Shown: positions 8,854-18,253, numbered from the stretch's first letter. The stretch: 64,000 nt of DNA from Leptolyngbya sp. O-77 (GCF_001548395.1 NZ_AP017367.1:186001-250000), one strand, 5' to 3'. The notes: a model not told the origin generated them from the letters alone. Numbers and translations: made by a program.

Positions 8854-11097
8854 ATGCCGTCATCCCCCGAACTGCCGCTCAAACTGCTGCTGGTCGAAGA
8901 TTCTGCAATGGATGCTGAACTGGTTGCGCTGACTCTAGAAGAGAGCGGCGTGCCGTTTACCTGTGACATTGTGGACTCGTTATCGACCTATCAACGGCGC
9001 GTGAACGAGCAAGACTATGACGCTATATTGGCCGACTATCGCCTACCGGGGTTTACAGCCTACGAGGCACTGGCGGCATTGCAGTCTGCGGGTCGGGATG
9101 TGCCGCTGATTTTGGTGACCGGGAGCTTGGGCGAAGAGGCCGCGGTGGACTGCATCAAGGCGGGCATGACGGACTATGTGATGAAAGATCGGCTGTTTCG
9201 GCTGCCAATGGTGCTGAGGCGATCGCTCCAGGAGTATGCCCTGCGCCGTCAAAAGCTGGCTGCTGACCAGCGGCTCCGGCAGCAGACCCGCCAAGTCGCC
9301 ATCATGAACCAGGTGTTACGCAAAATGCGCGAAACGCTGGTATTGGACGATTTGATGCAGTCTACGATGGATCTCTTACATCGGGTGCTGGATGTGGATA
9401 TCTGTGTGCTGTTAATGCAAGAGGATGTAGCTCAGCAGTCGAAGTTGCAAACTGTAATTGCCCGCTGCGTGAGCCAAGCTACCCCAGAGCGCGATCGCCT
9501 GCTGGGTAAAAAATTTGAATGCGGGTTTCAGCACTACTATGGCGATCGCCTGTTGCAGGGTCAGTCGATCGTGTTGTCCAGGATGCCGCTCGATTCCCCG
9601 GTCGATATTCTATCTGTTTCACAATCCTGGAAGATTCAGTCCACGCTGATTGTGCCGATGTTGTTTCAGCAAATCTATTTGGGGTCAATCGCGCTGCATC
9701 AGTGCCAGCGCCAGCGGAATTGGAGCCATGAAGAAGTGGACTTGGTAGAGGCGATCGCCGGACAGTTTGCCCTGGCAATTCACCAGGCACAGCTTTTTGA
9801 ACAGGTACAGCAACAGGCCCAGCGAGAACAGTTTCTCAACCAGCTGGGGCAAACCCTTAATTCCAGCCTGGATCTGGATTTTATTTTGCAGGAACTGGTG
9901 CGACTGGCAGGGGAATATTTTGGCGTAGATCGGGTGGTGCTGCTGCGACATGAGGCAGAGTGGATTGTGCCCCAGACTGAGTGGCGAGCATCAGATGCGG
10001 TCATACCCAGCCTGGATTTGCCGCTGCCCATGCACGAATGGCAGGAATTTTTTCGACCTAGTGGGGACTATCTGACACAAAAGGTCTGGCACGCGCCCAT
10101 CTTTCTCGAAGACCCGTGGGTGCAAAAGATTCCCAGCGCCCGCCAGCGAGGACAGACCAAGCACATCCAGTCTCTCCTCAGCACGCCGATTCTGATGCGC
10201 GGACAGCACTATGGAGAACTGGTGCTAGACTGCACCCAAACCCGCCGCACCTTTACAGCCGACGAAATCCAGCTTGTGCAACGGTTGGCAGACGCAACGG
10301 CGATCGCCCTCTTCAATGCCCAGAGCTATGAACGGCTGGAAAAGCTGGTTCAAGAGCGCACGCAGGAATTAGAACAAGAGAAGCGAATTTCAGAAGCCGC
10401 CAACCGCGCCAAGAGCGAATTCCTGACTCATATGAGCCATGAACTGCGAACCCCGCTAACGGGCATTTTGGGCTTCGCCGACATTCTCAATCGCCAACTC
10501 CACGGCCCCCTCAGCAGCCTCCAGCGGCAATATGTGGAAGGGATTCGCTCCTGTGGCGACCATCTGCTGGAGCTAATCAACGACCTGCTGGATTTATCTA
10601 AAATCGAAGCCGGACGCGAGGAACTGTTTTTTGAACCCGTTCTGGTTCAGGAAGTCTGCGATGCCTGCATGAGCATGGTGCAAGAAACCGCCCAAAAGCG
10701 GGGACTACGGCTGATTCTTGACATCGCCCAAGATGTTACCGTTTGCACAGCCGACAAACGCCGCCTCAAGCAAATCCTGTCGAACCTGTTGGCTAATGCA
10801 GTGAAGTTTACCGATGAAGGCTCGGTGACGCTAAAGGTATGGCAGCAGGCAAAAGCACTGCACTTTGCCGTAATCGACACGGGTATCGGCATTGCCCCGT
10901 CCGACCAGAGCCGCCTGTTTCAAGCCTTTCAGCAGCTCAACGGAGGGCTGAACCGGAGGTATGAAGGCACAGGGCTGGGGCTGGTGCTATCGAGCAAGCT
11001 GGCTCGACTGCACGGCGGCCAGATCACGGTATCGTCGGAACTGGGAAAAGGCAGTTGCTTTACGGTGATTCTGCCAGAGCAAATTCCATCCACCTAG
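8854..11097 (+). CDS. Hybrid sensor kinase: receiver - GAF - GAF - HisKA - HATPase
   Basis: 747 residues. The N-terminal receiver (about 10-125) has LLVEDSAMDAE, phospho-acceptor Asp in ILADYRLPG and Lys in 'YVMKDRL'. Two GAF domains follow (about 155-310 and 330-490), then a coiled linker. The kinase core has its H-box in FLTHMSHELRTPLTG (about 525), N-box in NLLANAVKFTDEG, and G-boxes DTGIGIAPSD and GTGLGLVLS. Sensor input is likely cytosolic, since no membrane segment is seen. The GAFs lack an obvious bilin-binding Cys-His pair in the part I checked. The stop at 11095-11097 lies 2 bp before the tadA start, so the two may be cotranscribed. Confidence 0.93.
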   Translation: MPSSPELPLKLLLVEDSAMDAELVALTLEESGVPFTCDIVDSLSTYQRRVNEQDYDAILADYRLPGFTAYEALAALQSAGRDVPLILVTGSLGEEAAVDCIKAGMTDYVMKDRLFRLPMVLRRSLQEYALRRQKLAADQRLRQQTRQVAIMNQVLRKMRETLVLDDLMQSTMDLLHRVLDVDICVLLMQEDVAQQSKLQTVIARCVSQATPERDRLLGKKFECGFQHYYGDRLLQGQSIVLSRMPLDSPVDILSVSQSWKIQSTLIVPMLFQQIYLGSIALHQCQRQRNWSHEEVDLVEAIAGQFALAIHQAQLFEQVQQQAQREQFLNQLGQTLNSSLDLDFILQELVRLAGEYFGVDRVVLLRHEAEWIVPQTEWRASDAVIPSLDLPLPMHEWQEFFRPSGDYLTQKVWHAPIFLEDPWVQKIPSARQRGQTKHIQSLLSTPILMRGQHYGELVLDCTQTRRTFTADEIQLVQRLADATAIALFNAQSYERLEKLVQERTQELEQEKRISEAANRAKSEFLTHMSHELRTPLTGILGFADILNRQLHGPLSSLQRQYVEGIRSCGDHLLELINDLLDLSKIEAGREELFFEPVLVQEVCDACMSMVQETAQKRGLRLILDIAQDVTVCTADKRRLKQILSNLLANAVKFTDEGSVTLKVWQQAKALHFAVIDTGIGIAPSDQSRLFQAFQQLNGGLNRRYEGTGLGLVLSSKLARLHGGQITVSSELGKGSCFTVILPEQIPST

Positions 11098-11099
11098 CC

Positions 11100-11603
11100 A
11101 TGATGGGCCTATCCGCACCATCTGAACCGTTTGAGTCAACCTACGATCGCCACTGTCGCTGGATGCAACGCGCGATCGCCCTAGCCGCCGCCGCCGGAAA
11201 CGCAGGAGAAGTGCCCGTCGGCGCAGTTGTCGTCGCCCCAGACGATTCCCTAATCGCCACGGGGGAAAACCGCCGCGAACGCGACCAAGACCCCACCGCC
11301 CACGCCGAAGTTCTGGCGCTGCGTCAGGCAGGGCAACGCCTTGGCTCCTGGCGACTCGAAGACTGCACCCTCTACGTCACCCTAGAGCCGTGCCCGATGT
11401 GCGCTGGGGCGATCGCCCTCTCCCGCCTGGGAACCCTGGTCTACGGCGCAGACGACCCCAAAGCCGGAGCCATCCGCACCGTCCTCAACATTCCCGACAG
11501 CGCCGCCTCAAACCACAGTCCCAGAGTGCTATCGGGAGTTTTAGAAGCAGCGTGCCGAGCGCAGTTGCAGCAGTGGTTTGCCAAGCGGAGGGGGAATGGG
11601 TAG
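11100..11603 (+). CDS. tadA: tRNA-specific adenosine-34 deaminase
   Basis: 167 residues with the cytidine/deoxycytidylate deaminase zinc site: HAE (His68, Glu70 as proton shuttle) and PCPMC (Cys98, Cys101). The spacing and the following 'AGAIALSRLGTLVYGADDPKAGA' are typical of TadA, which deaminates A34 to inosine in tRNA-Arg(ACG). The start is at ATG 11100, two bases after the kinase stop; the adjacent ATG at 11103 is equally possible. Length and motifs match the family well. Confidence 0.93.
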   Translation: MMGLSAPSEPFESTYDRHCRWMQRAIALAAAAGNAGEVPVGAVVVAPDDSLIATGENRRERDQDPTAHAEVLALRQAGQRLGSWRLEDCTLYVTLEPCPMCAGAIALSRLGTLVYGADDPKAGAIRTVLNIPDSAASNHSPRVLSGVLEAACRAQLQQWFAKRRGNG

Positions 11604-11637
11604 CCACGGAGAGGGATTAGTTAACTCCAACCTTCCC

Positions 11638-11690
11638 TCTTCCCTTTTCGCTCTTCCCTCTTCGTTCTTCCCCTCTTCCTCTACCCCACG
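11638..11690. repeat. Pyrimidine-rich TTCGTTC-type repeat block 1
   Basis: Short run of CTTCCCTCTTCGTTCTTCCCC-type heptamers between the convergent tadA and NTRC genes. It belongs to the same family as the blocks at 13141, 15915, 16724, 17850 and 63432. Confidence 0.8.
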
Positions 11691-13075
11691 GGCACAGCCG
11701 CCAGATTCTTCTGGATCATTTCCCGATACTGGCTCTTTTGCTTCACGCCGAGCATCTGCCCCACTAGGGCCTTGTCCTTGAAGAACTGCACGGTCGGAGT
11801 TCCTGTCACGCCTGCATTGGCCGCGATTTCAGGGTCTTGTTCAATGTCAATGATGACATAGTGAACCTGATCAGCAAACTCATCAATCACCTTGCTGAGA
11901 ATCGGCTTCAACGTGTGACAGGGGCCGCAAGTGGGCGAGGTGTAGATCACCACAATCAGGCGATCGCTCTCGTGATACAGCTTCCGCAGCGCATAGCCAC
12001 CCTCATGCCGAGTATTGGCCAAGTCAAACTCCGAGGCCTGCTGCTCTTCGGTTTTGTGGGCAGGGGCTTCGTGGGGACGCTCCGAGGCTTCCGTTTGGTG
12101 AAATTCCTGAATCAGCGAATTGGCCGAGAGATAGCGCTCCGCCAGCAGCGCCGCCATACAGCCCGTTCCCGCCGCCGTAATCGCCTGACGATATTCGTGA
12201 TCCTGCACGTCGCCCGCCGCAAACACACCTTCCACACTCGTTTTCACGTCTTCATGGGTGACGATATAGCCCACGCCATCCAGGTCAATCTGTCCCTGGA
12301 ACAGCGACGTATTCGGCGTGTGACCAATAGCATAAAACAGACCCTTCGCCGCAATCTCACCCGTTTCGCCCGTGTGGTTGTTGATGGTCTTAATCCCCGT
12401 CATCAGGTTGCCATCGCCAAATACCTCCGTTGCCGACGTATTCCAATGCACGGTAATTTTGGGATTTCGCAGCACGCGATCTTGCATAGCCTTGCTGGCT
12501 CGCATCTTGTCGCCGCGCACCAGCAGGTGAACGTGGGAACCGTACTTGGTCAGATAGACTGCTTCTTCGGCGGCCGAGTCGCCGCCGCCGATCACCACCA
12601 GTTCCGCATTTCGGAAAATCGGCGTTGCGCCGTCACAGATCGCGCAAGCCGAAATACCCCGTGACCAATATTCCTTCTCTCCCGGCAGGTTGAGCCGCTT
12701 TGCGGTTGCGCCCGTGCAGATGATGACCGTGTGGGCCCGCACTTCGCGCTCCTCAGAGCGAATCACAAAAGGGCGCTGGCTGAAATCCACCGAGGTCACG
12801 TCTTCGGTGACTAGTTCCGCACCCCAGCGCAATGCCTGCGCTTTCATGTTGTCCATCAGCTTGGGGCCGGTAATGCCGTCGGGAAAGCCGGGGAAATTCT
12901 CAACTTCGGTGGTGGTCATGAGTTGTCCACCGGGCAGCCCGCCGGCCTGAAACCCTTCAAACATAAACGGCTTCAAATTTGCCCGTGCTGCATAGATAGC
13001 AGCCGTATAGCCCGCCGGGCCGGAGCCAATAATGACCACATTCTCTACCGCATTTTCTACCGCTGGGTTCGCCAT
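11681..13075 (-). CDS. trxB: NADPH thioredoxin reductase-thioredoxin fusion (NTRC)
   Basis: 464 residues. The N-terminal flavoprotein reductase (1-320) has FAD motif IGSGPAGYTAA, NADPH motif VIGGGDSAAEE and redox centre CAIC (Cys144/Cys147). A linker of about 35 residues leads to a thioredoxin domain with CGPC (Cys383/Cys386). This is the NTRC architecture of oxygenic phototrophs, which uses NADPH to reduce 2-Cys peroxiredoxins and other targets in the dark or low light. The CAIC variant is usual for NTRC. The C-terminus reaches into the repeat block between it and tadA, with which it converges. Confidence 0.96.
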   Translation of the reverse strand: MANPAVENAVENVVIIGSGPAGYTAAIYAARANLKPFMFEGFQAGGLPGGQLMTTTEVENFPGFPDGITGPKLMDNMKAQALRWGAELVTEDVTSVDFSQRPFVIRSEEREVRAHTVIICTGATAKRLNLPGEKEYWSRGISACAICDGATPIFRNAELVVIGGGDSAAEEAVYLTKYGSHVHLLVRGDKMRASKAMQDRVLRNPKITVHWNTSATEVFGDGNLMTGIKTINNHTGETGEIAAKGLFYAIGHTPNTSLFQGQIDLDGVGYIVTHEDVKTSVEGVFAAGDVQDHEYRQAITAAGTGCMAALLAERYLSANSLIQEFHQTEASERPHEAPAHKTEEQQASEFDLANTRHEGGYALRKLYHESDRLIVVIYTSPTCGPCHTLKPILSKVIDEFADQVHYVIIDIEQDPEIAANAGVTGTPTVQFFKDKALVGQMLGVKQKSQYREMIQKNLAAVPVG

Positions 13076-13140
13076 AGGGAAATAGATAAACTCATAACGA
13101 CTACGCTTAGCTTATCACAGGATACTGGGAGTGTAAAGAG

Positions 13141-13303
13141 ATGTTGAGGGGAAGAGGGAAGAACGAAGAGGGAAGAGGGAAGAACGAAGAACGAAGAACG
13201 AAGAACGATGAGCGAAGAGAATCTGGTCAGGGTTGGGTAGGTACCTGGAAATTTTCTCTTTCCATTTTTCGTTTTTCGTTTTTCGTTTTTCGTTCTTTAA
13301 ATT
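13141..13303. repeat. GAACGAA/TTCGTTC repeat block 2 (purine arm then pyrimidine arm)
   Basis: Positions 13141-13220 are a purine run (GGGAAGAACGAAGA units). After about 35 bp of unique sequence, 13253-13303 is a pyrimidine run (TTTTTCGTTTTTCG units). The arms are roughly complementary, so the transcript could fold back. It fills the 329-bp divergent gap between NTRC and the hypothetical gene at 13405. Confidence 0.85.
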
Positions 13304-13404
13304 AGGTTTCCCCGTCGGACTGGAATCTTGGCCACCATTTGCTGGATGGGATCTGCGCTATCCTACTCACAACACTCATTATTCATTCCCCAGAGATCGA
13401 GGCT

Positions 13405-14007
13405 ATGCTGACACAGATTGTGCGCCCGATGGTTCGCACGCAACTGCGGCTTTTGGCCAGCAGCCAGTCTACTCGCGCCACGCTGGTTAATACGATCGCC
13501 CAGTGGTTGGGCTTTTTGGGCGTGGAGGCGCGGGTCACAGAGATTGATGCTGCCGCGGACAAGATTCAAGTGTCGCTGGTGGTGGGCAAGCCCGATGCCT
13601 GCGATAGCCACGACTGGGAGCAGATTTTGAGAAACCTGGAAGAGAGCGAACGGGCCAGTGGTGCAGAGCCAGCCGAGCCGATCGTCCTCACGGCGCAGCA
13701 GCAGAGCAAGTTGCAGCGGCTTTTGGCGTATGTTATCCAGGCGGGTAGTCCTGATGCCAAGGTGGCATGGGAGGATGTGCTGCCACAGTTGCGCGGGCTG
13801 GGGTATGAAGAAGACATGCTGCTGGGTATTCGTTCGGCGTTGAAGATTCCGCAATCGCTGGAGGTGCTGACGGATGGGCTAGATGCTGACCTGGCGGCGA
13901 TCGCCCTGCCCAAGGCCGTCAGCCTGTCGATGCTCGATCGCCGTGTTACTGCTTCCGAAGATCAGGCACTCTCTGCCCTGCTAGAGGCCATGAAGCAACC
14001 GCTCTAG
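13405..14007 (+). CDS. Conserved cyanobacterial protein of unknown function
   Basis: About 200 residues, soluble, with no signal peptide or membrane segment. The N-terminus (MLTQIVRPMVRTQLRLLA) looks helical. A conserved-looking acidic middle contains 'VGKPDACDSHDW' and 'LQRLLAYVIQAGSPD'. I do not recognise a named domain. ATG 13405 is chosen over the alternative start at 13339, whose product would begin in the repeat-adjacent leader. It converges on the TPR gene with only 17 bp between the stops. Confidence 0.7.
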   Translation: MLTQIVRPMVRTQLRLLASSQSTRATLVNTIAQWLGFLGVEARVTEIDAAADKIQVSLVVGKPDACDSHDWEQILRNLEESERASGAEPAEPIVLTAQQQSKLQRLLAYVIQAGSPDAKVAWEDVLPQLRGLGYEEDMLLGIRSALKIPQSLEVLTDGLDADLAAIALPKAVSLSMLDRRVTASEDQALSALLEAMKQPL

Positions 14008-14024
14008 CCCTGCTTCTTTGTTTT

Positions 14025-15407
14025 CTAGAAACCTTGCTGCTGTAGGGCGGACTGAGCCTGAGCATACCAGGCATTTTCTTCGGGAATCGTGCGGTCTGCG
14101 GTGTTGGCACAGGCCTGCCATTCTGCCACCGCGGGTCTGCCTTGGGCATTCCACACCTGAGCCAGCAGGCAATGGGCAGAAGCTCGCTGGGGCGCAATCT
14201 GGATTGCTGTTTGCAAGTTAGCAGCGGCTTCATCAAAGCGACCCTGCTTCAAAGCAATCCATCCCAGATTATTGTGGTAGCTGTAGGTAAAGTCTGGGTT
14301 TGGTAGTGCCCCAGACCCTTCTGGAGTCAGCCCAGCAGACGCAGTTTGTTCGCCCTGCATTAGCACGCTGGCGGCCATGTCGTATTGCCCATCGAGAATA
14401 TACAGCCGAGAGAGCGGGATGCTGGCCTGAGACAAGCCACCCTGGAGCGCAAGGCGATATTGGGCGATCGCCTTTTCTGGATTTTGCCCGCTTTCATAAA
14501 CTGTACCTAGGTCATAGTGTGTCTGGGGATTGTCCGGATCGAGTGCGAGCGATCGCCGCAGATTATCCTCAGCGCGGGTCATTTCGCCCTGAGACTGATT
14601 TTCGTTGCCCCAGGCGGCATAGAGGCTGGCAATGCGGGGCAGGTTGGCGTGTAGCCCCAGCAGCAGCAGCAGCAGCCCGGTCGAGAGTCCCAGCTTGGCC
14701 TCGTGATGATAGTGAGAGGGCACGCCCAGCCGCTCCAGGCTCCGTTCGGTGGCTTCTTGCCCTGCCTGGGTGAGCGCTGTTTTCCCAGTCAGCAGCGTCA
14801 GCACGCTCTGTCCCACGATGATGAAAGAACCGAGCAGGTCGGTGCCTCCTGTCAAAAACTTGCTAGAAATATCCATTACCAGGCTAAAGCTGGCGGCCAT
14901 CGTGGTGACGGTGAGCGCGTCCCAGAGCCAGTCAAGGCAATCGCGCGGGTCGGGCGGCTTGGGAAAATTCCACCACCAGGCGCTTGCAGGCGGATTGAGG
15001 CTGTCTCGCCAGGTCACCAGATCGAGATGACGGGCGATCGCCCCGCTCTGCTGTCTCAAGCGCTGATCCAGCCGATAGATTTCGGCGCGAATGGTTGGGT
15101 CAGCAGGAGCTTTGTCCAGCGCTGCCTGCACCGCGTCTCGCGCCGTCAACGCCTGCAAAATCGCGTCTTCGCTGAGCGCATCAGCGTGGGCTTCTAGCGC
15201 GTCTAGGGCAACTTTATAGCGCTGAAGCACAGGATGGTCAGCCAATCTCGGCGCGGCAGCAGAACCCAGGGGCAACTTTTCTAGAGACGACTTTTCTAGA
15301 GATAGCTTTTCTAGAGACGACTTTTCCACGGCAGCTTCTCCACAGGGCGACTGTTTAGAGCAAGTCATTTTAGGTGAATCACTTTTGGGTGAATCATCCG
15401 CAAACAT
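14025..15407 (-). CDS. Membrane-associated TPR protein
   Basis: About 460 residues. The N-terminal ~50 residues are low in complexity and contain an imperfect 6-residue repeat (SSLEKL/SLEK) encoded by an 18-nt DNA repeat at 15277-15335. Residues about 75-150 are helical. Two hydrophobic segments follow near 185-235, then one near 270 (LSTGLLLLLLGLHANL). At least three TPR units occupy the C-terminal half (GNENQSQGEMTRAEDNLRRS, THYDLGTVYESGQN, NLGWIALKQGRFDEA). The role is unknown, perhaps a scaffold at the cytoplasmic membrane. ATG 15407 is preferred; a TTG at 15464 would overlap the upstream lipoprotein gene. Confidence 0.72.
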   Translation of the reverse strand: MFADDSPKSDSPKMTCSKQSPCGEAAVEKSSLEKLSLEKSSLEKLPLGSAAAPRLADHPVLQRYKVALDALEAHADALSEDAILQALTARDAVQAALDKAPADPTIRAEIYRLDQRLRQQSGAIARHLDLVTWRDSLNPPASAWWWNFPKPPDPRDCLDWLWDALTVTTMAASFSLVMDISSKFLTGGTDLLGSFIIVGQSVLTLLTGKTALTQAGQEATERSLERLGVPSHYHHEAKLGLSTGLLLLLLGLHANLPRIASLYAAWGNENQSQGEMTRAEDNLRRSLALDPDNPQTHYDLGTVYESGQNPEKAIAQYRLALQGGLSQASIPLSRLYILDGQYDMAASVLMQGEQTASAGLTPEGSGALPNPDFTYSYHNNLGWIALKQGRFDEAAANLQTAIQIAPQRASAHCLLAQVWNAQGRPAVAEWQACANTADRTIPEENAWYAQAQSALQQQGF

Positions 15408-15439
15408 ATAGGGTCGCCACCGACAGTCGCCGGGGCTGT

Positions 15440-15859
15440 TTATAACACCAACTGCGTCACCCAACTTTCCGTATCGGTCTGATTTTTGGGATTGGCCTGC
15501 CGCCGCGCCAGCCGCCAGGTTTTGCCCTCGATTTGCCGCTGGAGATAAATCTCAAACGGGTTAGCCTTTTGCGTCACCGTTCGCCCCGGAAACTCCAGCG
15601 TCACATCATAAGTTCCCCGCACCCGAAACCCTCGCAGATTGGCGATTTGCAGCCCTTGCTCGTCGGTGATTTTGACGTTGCTAATGGTAAACGGCGGAAA
15701 CGTCGGATCACGCGGATTCAGCAGTTGGATCAGGTCTTCCTGCGTCTGGCTGAACTGGAGGGCGATCGCCCGCTCCACCACATCTCGACCTGGCCCAGAG
15801 ACAGAGCTACAGGCGGTCAGGAGGAACGTAAGCAGGAGCGCAAGGAGGGGACGGAGCAT
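15440..15859 (-). CDS. Small lipoprotein
   Basis: About 139 residues starting MLRPLLALLLTFLLTACSS, a clear type II signal peptide with lipobox LTAC (Cys17). The mature part is a small beta-rich domain ('ISNVKITDEQGLQIANLRGFRVRGTYDVTLEFPG'). It is probably anchored in the periplasmic face of the envelope. It lies 32 bp upstream of the membrane TPR gene on the same strand, so the two may work together. No named family recognised. ATG 15859 gives the textbook signal; an upstream TTG would extend it unnaturally. Confidence 0.78.
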   Translation of the reverse strand: MLRPLLALLLTFLLTACSSVSGPGRDVVERAIALQFSQTQEDLIQLLNPRDPTFPPFTISNVKITDEQGLQIANLRGFRVRGTYDVTLEFPGRTVTQKANPFEIYLQRQIEGKTWRLARRQANPKNQTDTESWVTQLVL

Positions 15860-15914
15860 TTTTAGGTTAATTGAAGGAATAAAGCACAACGGGAGGGAAG
15901 GAGGTGGGGGGGAA

Positions 15915-16017
15915 GTTAAAGAACGAAGAACGAAGAATGAAAAATGAAGAACGAAAAACGAAGCCTCTTCTCTTTTCGTTCTTCCCTCTTCCCTCTTCCC
16001 TCTTCCCTCTTTCTTCT
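15915..16017. repeat. GAACGAA/TTCGTTC repeat block 3
   Basis: Purine arm 15915-15965 (AAAGAACGAAGAACGAAGAA) immediately followed by a pyrimidine arm to 16017 (TTTTCGTTCTTCCCTC units). It lies in the divergent gap between the lipoprotein and O-methyltransferase genes. An apparent N-terminal extension of the methyltransferase frame is merely translation of this repeat. Confidence 0.85.
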
Positions 16018-16060
16018 CAGAACATCTTATGATCCAATTGCCCTTCTACCGTTGAAGACC

Positions 16061-16723
16061 ATGACAGGCAAAAGCTTGGGACTGTCGGAACCGCTGCACG
16101 ATTACCTGCTGTCGGTGTCGCTGCGAGAGCCGGAGGTGCTGCGATCGCTCCGAGAGGAGACAGCCCGGCATCCAGAGCGCATCATGCAGACGACACCCGA
16201 TCAGGGGCAGTTTTTGGCGCTGCTGGTGCAGCTCATTGGCGCGACGAAAACGCTGGAAATTGGCGTGTTTACGGGCTACAGTTCTCTGGCAGTGGCGCTG
16301 GCGCTACCTGATGCAGGGCAAGTCATCGCCTGCGACGTGAGCGAAGACTATACGGCGATCGCTCGTCGCTATTGGCAGCAGGCGGGTGTGGTCCACAAGA
16401 TCACGCTGCATATTGCGCCTGCGCTGGAAACGCTAGATCGCCTGCTGGCAGAGGGACAGGCGGGCACGTTCGACTTTGCCTTTATCGACGCAGACAAGGG
16501 CAACTACTGGAACTATTACGAGCGATCGCTCCAACTCCTGCGCCCCGGCGGGCTGATCGCAGTCGATAACGTCCTCTGGGGCGGCGAGGTCATCAACCCC
16601 GACAACCAATCCCCCAGCACCCTTGCCATTCGCGAGTTCAACCAGAAAGTCTACCAAGACAGCCGCGTATCCCTCAGCATGATTCCCGTGTCAGATGGGC
16701 TGACGCTGGCCAGGAAGCGATAG
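16061..16723 (+). CDS. SAM-dependent O-methyltransferase (CCoAOMT-like)
   Basis: 220 residues of the class I O-methyltransferase_3 family. SAM motif I is TLEIGVFTGYSSLAVALALP. The metal/substrate region has FAFIDADKGNYWNYYE and GGLIAVDNVLWGGEV. The family methylates catechol-type hydroxyls with a divalent metal. The substrate is unknown here; cyanobacterial relatives act on various phenolics. The start at ATG 16061 (MTGKSLGLSEP) is chosen since upstream codons translate the repeat block. Confidence 0.92.
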   Translation: MTGKSLGLSEPLHDYLLSVSLREPEVLRSLREETARHPERIMQTTPDQGQFLALLVQLIGATKTLEIGVFTGYSSLAVALALPDAGQVIACDVSEDYTAIARRYWQQAGVVHKITLHIAPALETLDRLLAEGQAGTFDFAFIDADKGNYWNYYERSLQLLRPGGLIAVDNVLWGGEVINPDNQSPSTLAIREFNQKVYQDSRVSLSMIPVSDGLTLARKR

Positions 16724-16832
16724 AGGGAAGAGGGAAGAAGGAAGAAGGAAGAACGAAGAGGGAAGAACGAAGAAGGAAGAAGGAAGGATGTTCTGTTTTT
16801 CGTTTTTCGTTCTTCATTTTTCGTTTTTTCCA
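16724..16832. repeat. GAACGAA/TTCGTTC repeat block 4
   Basis: Purine arm directly after the methyltransferase stop (GGGAAGAAGGAAGAACG units, 16724-16785), then a pyrimidine arm (TTTTTCGTTCTTCATTTTTCG) to 16832. It could act as a fold-back terminator between the methyltransferase and the DUF92 gene. Confidence 0.85.
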
Positions 16833-16905
16833 TGACTCTTCTCAGATCATCGCTTACCCTAAAACCAGAGTCCCCTTGCAAAACTGCTTCTGGGAGGAAG
16901 GTACG

Positions 16906-17706
16906 ATGCCCATCTCTAGCGACATCTCAAGCGAATGGATGCCCTGGCTAGTGGGGTTGGGGCTGAATAGCCTGCTGGCGGCGATCGCCTGGGTTTTGCC
17001 CAAGAAACTGCTGACTCCAGCGGGCATTTTTCACGCCTGGGCCCTGGGGGTGATTCTGTTTGGCACGCTGGGCTGGCGCGGCTATGTCGTCATGGTGGTG
17101 TACTTCCTGGTGGGGTCAGCGGTCACTCGCATCGGCAAACAGCGCAAGGAAGAAGCGGGCATTGCCGAGAAGCGCTCTGGGGCGCGGGGCCCGGAAAACG
17201 TCTGGGGGTCGGCGCTGACGGCGACGCTGTGTGCGCTGGGCATTTACGCCCTAGGCAGCGCTGGCACGGCAACGACGAAGGTGATTATCGTGCTGCTGGC
17301 ACTGGGTTATGTGGCCAGCATCGCCACCAAACTAGCCGACACCACCGCCACGGAAATCGGCAAAGCCTACGGCCGCCGCACGTTTTTAATTACCAACTTC
17401 CAACCCGTTCCGGCAGGAACCGAGGGCGCAGTGAGCCTGGAGGGAACGCTAGCAGGGCTACTGGGGGCAGCGCTGATTGCCACGCTGGGCTGGGCCGTGC
17501 GCCTGATTGCCCCGATTGAAATTCCTATGTGCATTGCCGCTGCATTTATCGCCACGAATCTGGAAAGCCTGATCGGTGCAACGCTGCAATCAAAATACCG
17601 CTGGCTCACCAACGAGATGGTAAATATTGTGAACACATTGTTGGGGGCGATCGCCGCCATTGCGATCGCTGGAGCCTACTATTTCCTCGCCCACCAGCTT
17701 GCATAA
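16906..17706 (+). CDS. DUF92/TIGR00297 membrane protein, phytyl-phosphate kinase (VTE6) type
   Basis: About 266 residues with six or seven hydrophobic segments. Family features include TPAGIFHAWALG, RGPENVWGSA and the conserved ADTTATEIGKAYGRRTFLIT followed by GTEGAVSLEGTLAG. Plant VTE6 and its cyanobacterial relative belong to this family. They phosphorylate phytyl phosphate to phytyl diphosphate for tocopherol and chlorophyll recycling. Function here is inferred from family. A strong ribosome site GGGAGGAAGG lies just upstream of ATG 16906, deciding the start. Confidence 0.85.
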   Translation: MPISSDISSEWMPWLVGLGLNSLLAAIAWVLPKKLLTPAGIFHAWALGVILFGTLGWRGYVVMVVYFLVGSAVTRIGKQRKEEAGIAEKRSGARGPENVWGSALTATLCALGIYALGSAGTATTKVIIVLLALGYVASIATKLADTTATEIGKAYGRRTFLITNFQPVPAGTEGAVSLEGTLAGLLGAALIATLGWAVRLIAPIEIPMCIAAAFIATNLESLIGATLQSKYRWLTNEMVNIVNTLLGAIAAIAIAGAYYFLAHQLA

Positions 17707-17730
17707 AGCGCAAACAGACCTGAAACGCAA

Positions 17731-17760
17731 ATATGCGTAAATATGCGTAAATATGCGTAA
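17731..17760. repeat. 10-nt direct repeat ATATGCGTAA (3 units)
   Basis: Three perfect consecutive copies of ATATGCGTAA, preceded and followed by partial copies, 25 bp after the DUF92 gene. Confidence 0.9.
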
Positions 17761-17849
17761 ATATTGTGTCAGCCCACTTTCGGCCCACCATCTCCAAGCC
17801 TGTCATTCCCACCACTGACTACAGTCAGCCCTGTCCCCGCCCATCCAAC

Positions 17850-18098
17850 CCTCTTCGTTCTTCCCTCTTCGTTCTTCCCTCTTCGTTCTTCCCTCTTCGT
17901 TCTTCCCTCTTCGTTCTTCCCTCTTCGTTCTTCCCTCTTCATTCTTCCCCTCTTTCGTTCTTCGTTCTTCCCTCTTCGTTCTTCCCTCTTCGTTCTTCCC
18001 TCTTCGTTCTTCCCCTCTTCGTTCTTCCCCCCTTCGTTCTTCCCCTCTTCGTTCTTCGTTCTTCCCTCTTCGTTCTTCCCTCTTCGTTCTTCCCTCTG
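17850..18098. repeat. 14-nt TTCGTTCTTCCCTC tandem array, block 5
   Basis: About 250 bp built almost wholly from CTTCGTTCTTCCCT units, with small variants such as CCCCTCTTCG. This is the longest block of the family in the window, and has only the pyrimidine strand orientation. It lies in the 547-bp gap before the DICT kinase gene. Two frames through it are open and give RSSLFVLPSSFFP-type nonsense peptides that I do not regard as genes. Confidence 0.95.
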
Positions 18099-18253
18099 CT
18101 AGCCAGACGACCGCATCCTATCCCCCCAATCCTGCTTTAATCTAACTATCCTCCCGATCCAAGACCGCAAGTTTATCCGAGAATAGGATCACTGAACTCC
18201 GCTTCGGCGTTCACCGCTGCTGGATTTCCCGGATTGGATTGAGCAAGCCCTGC

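Noticed and set aside
11837..12664. 275-codon plus-strand ORF
   Set aside because: Antisense of the NTRC gene, whose motifs are unmistakable on the other strand.
17764..18140. Two overlapping plus-strand ORFs (112 and 124 codons) of RSSLFVLPSSFFP repeats
   Set aside because: They only translate the 14-nt tandem array; two frames are open at once and no start or domain supports a gene.
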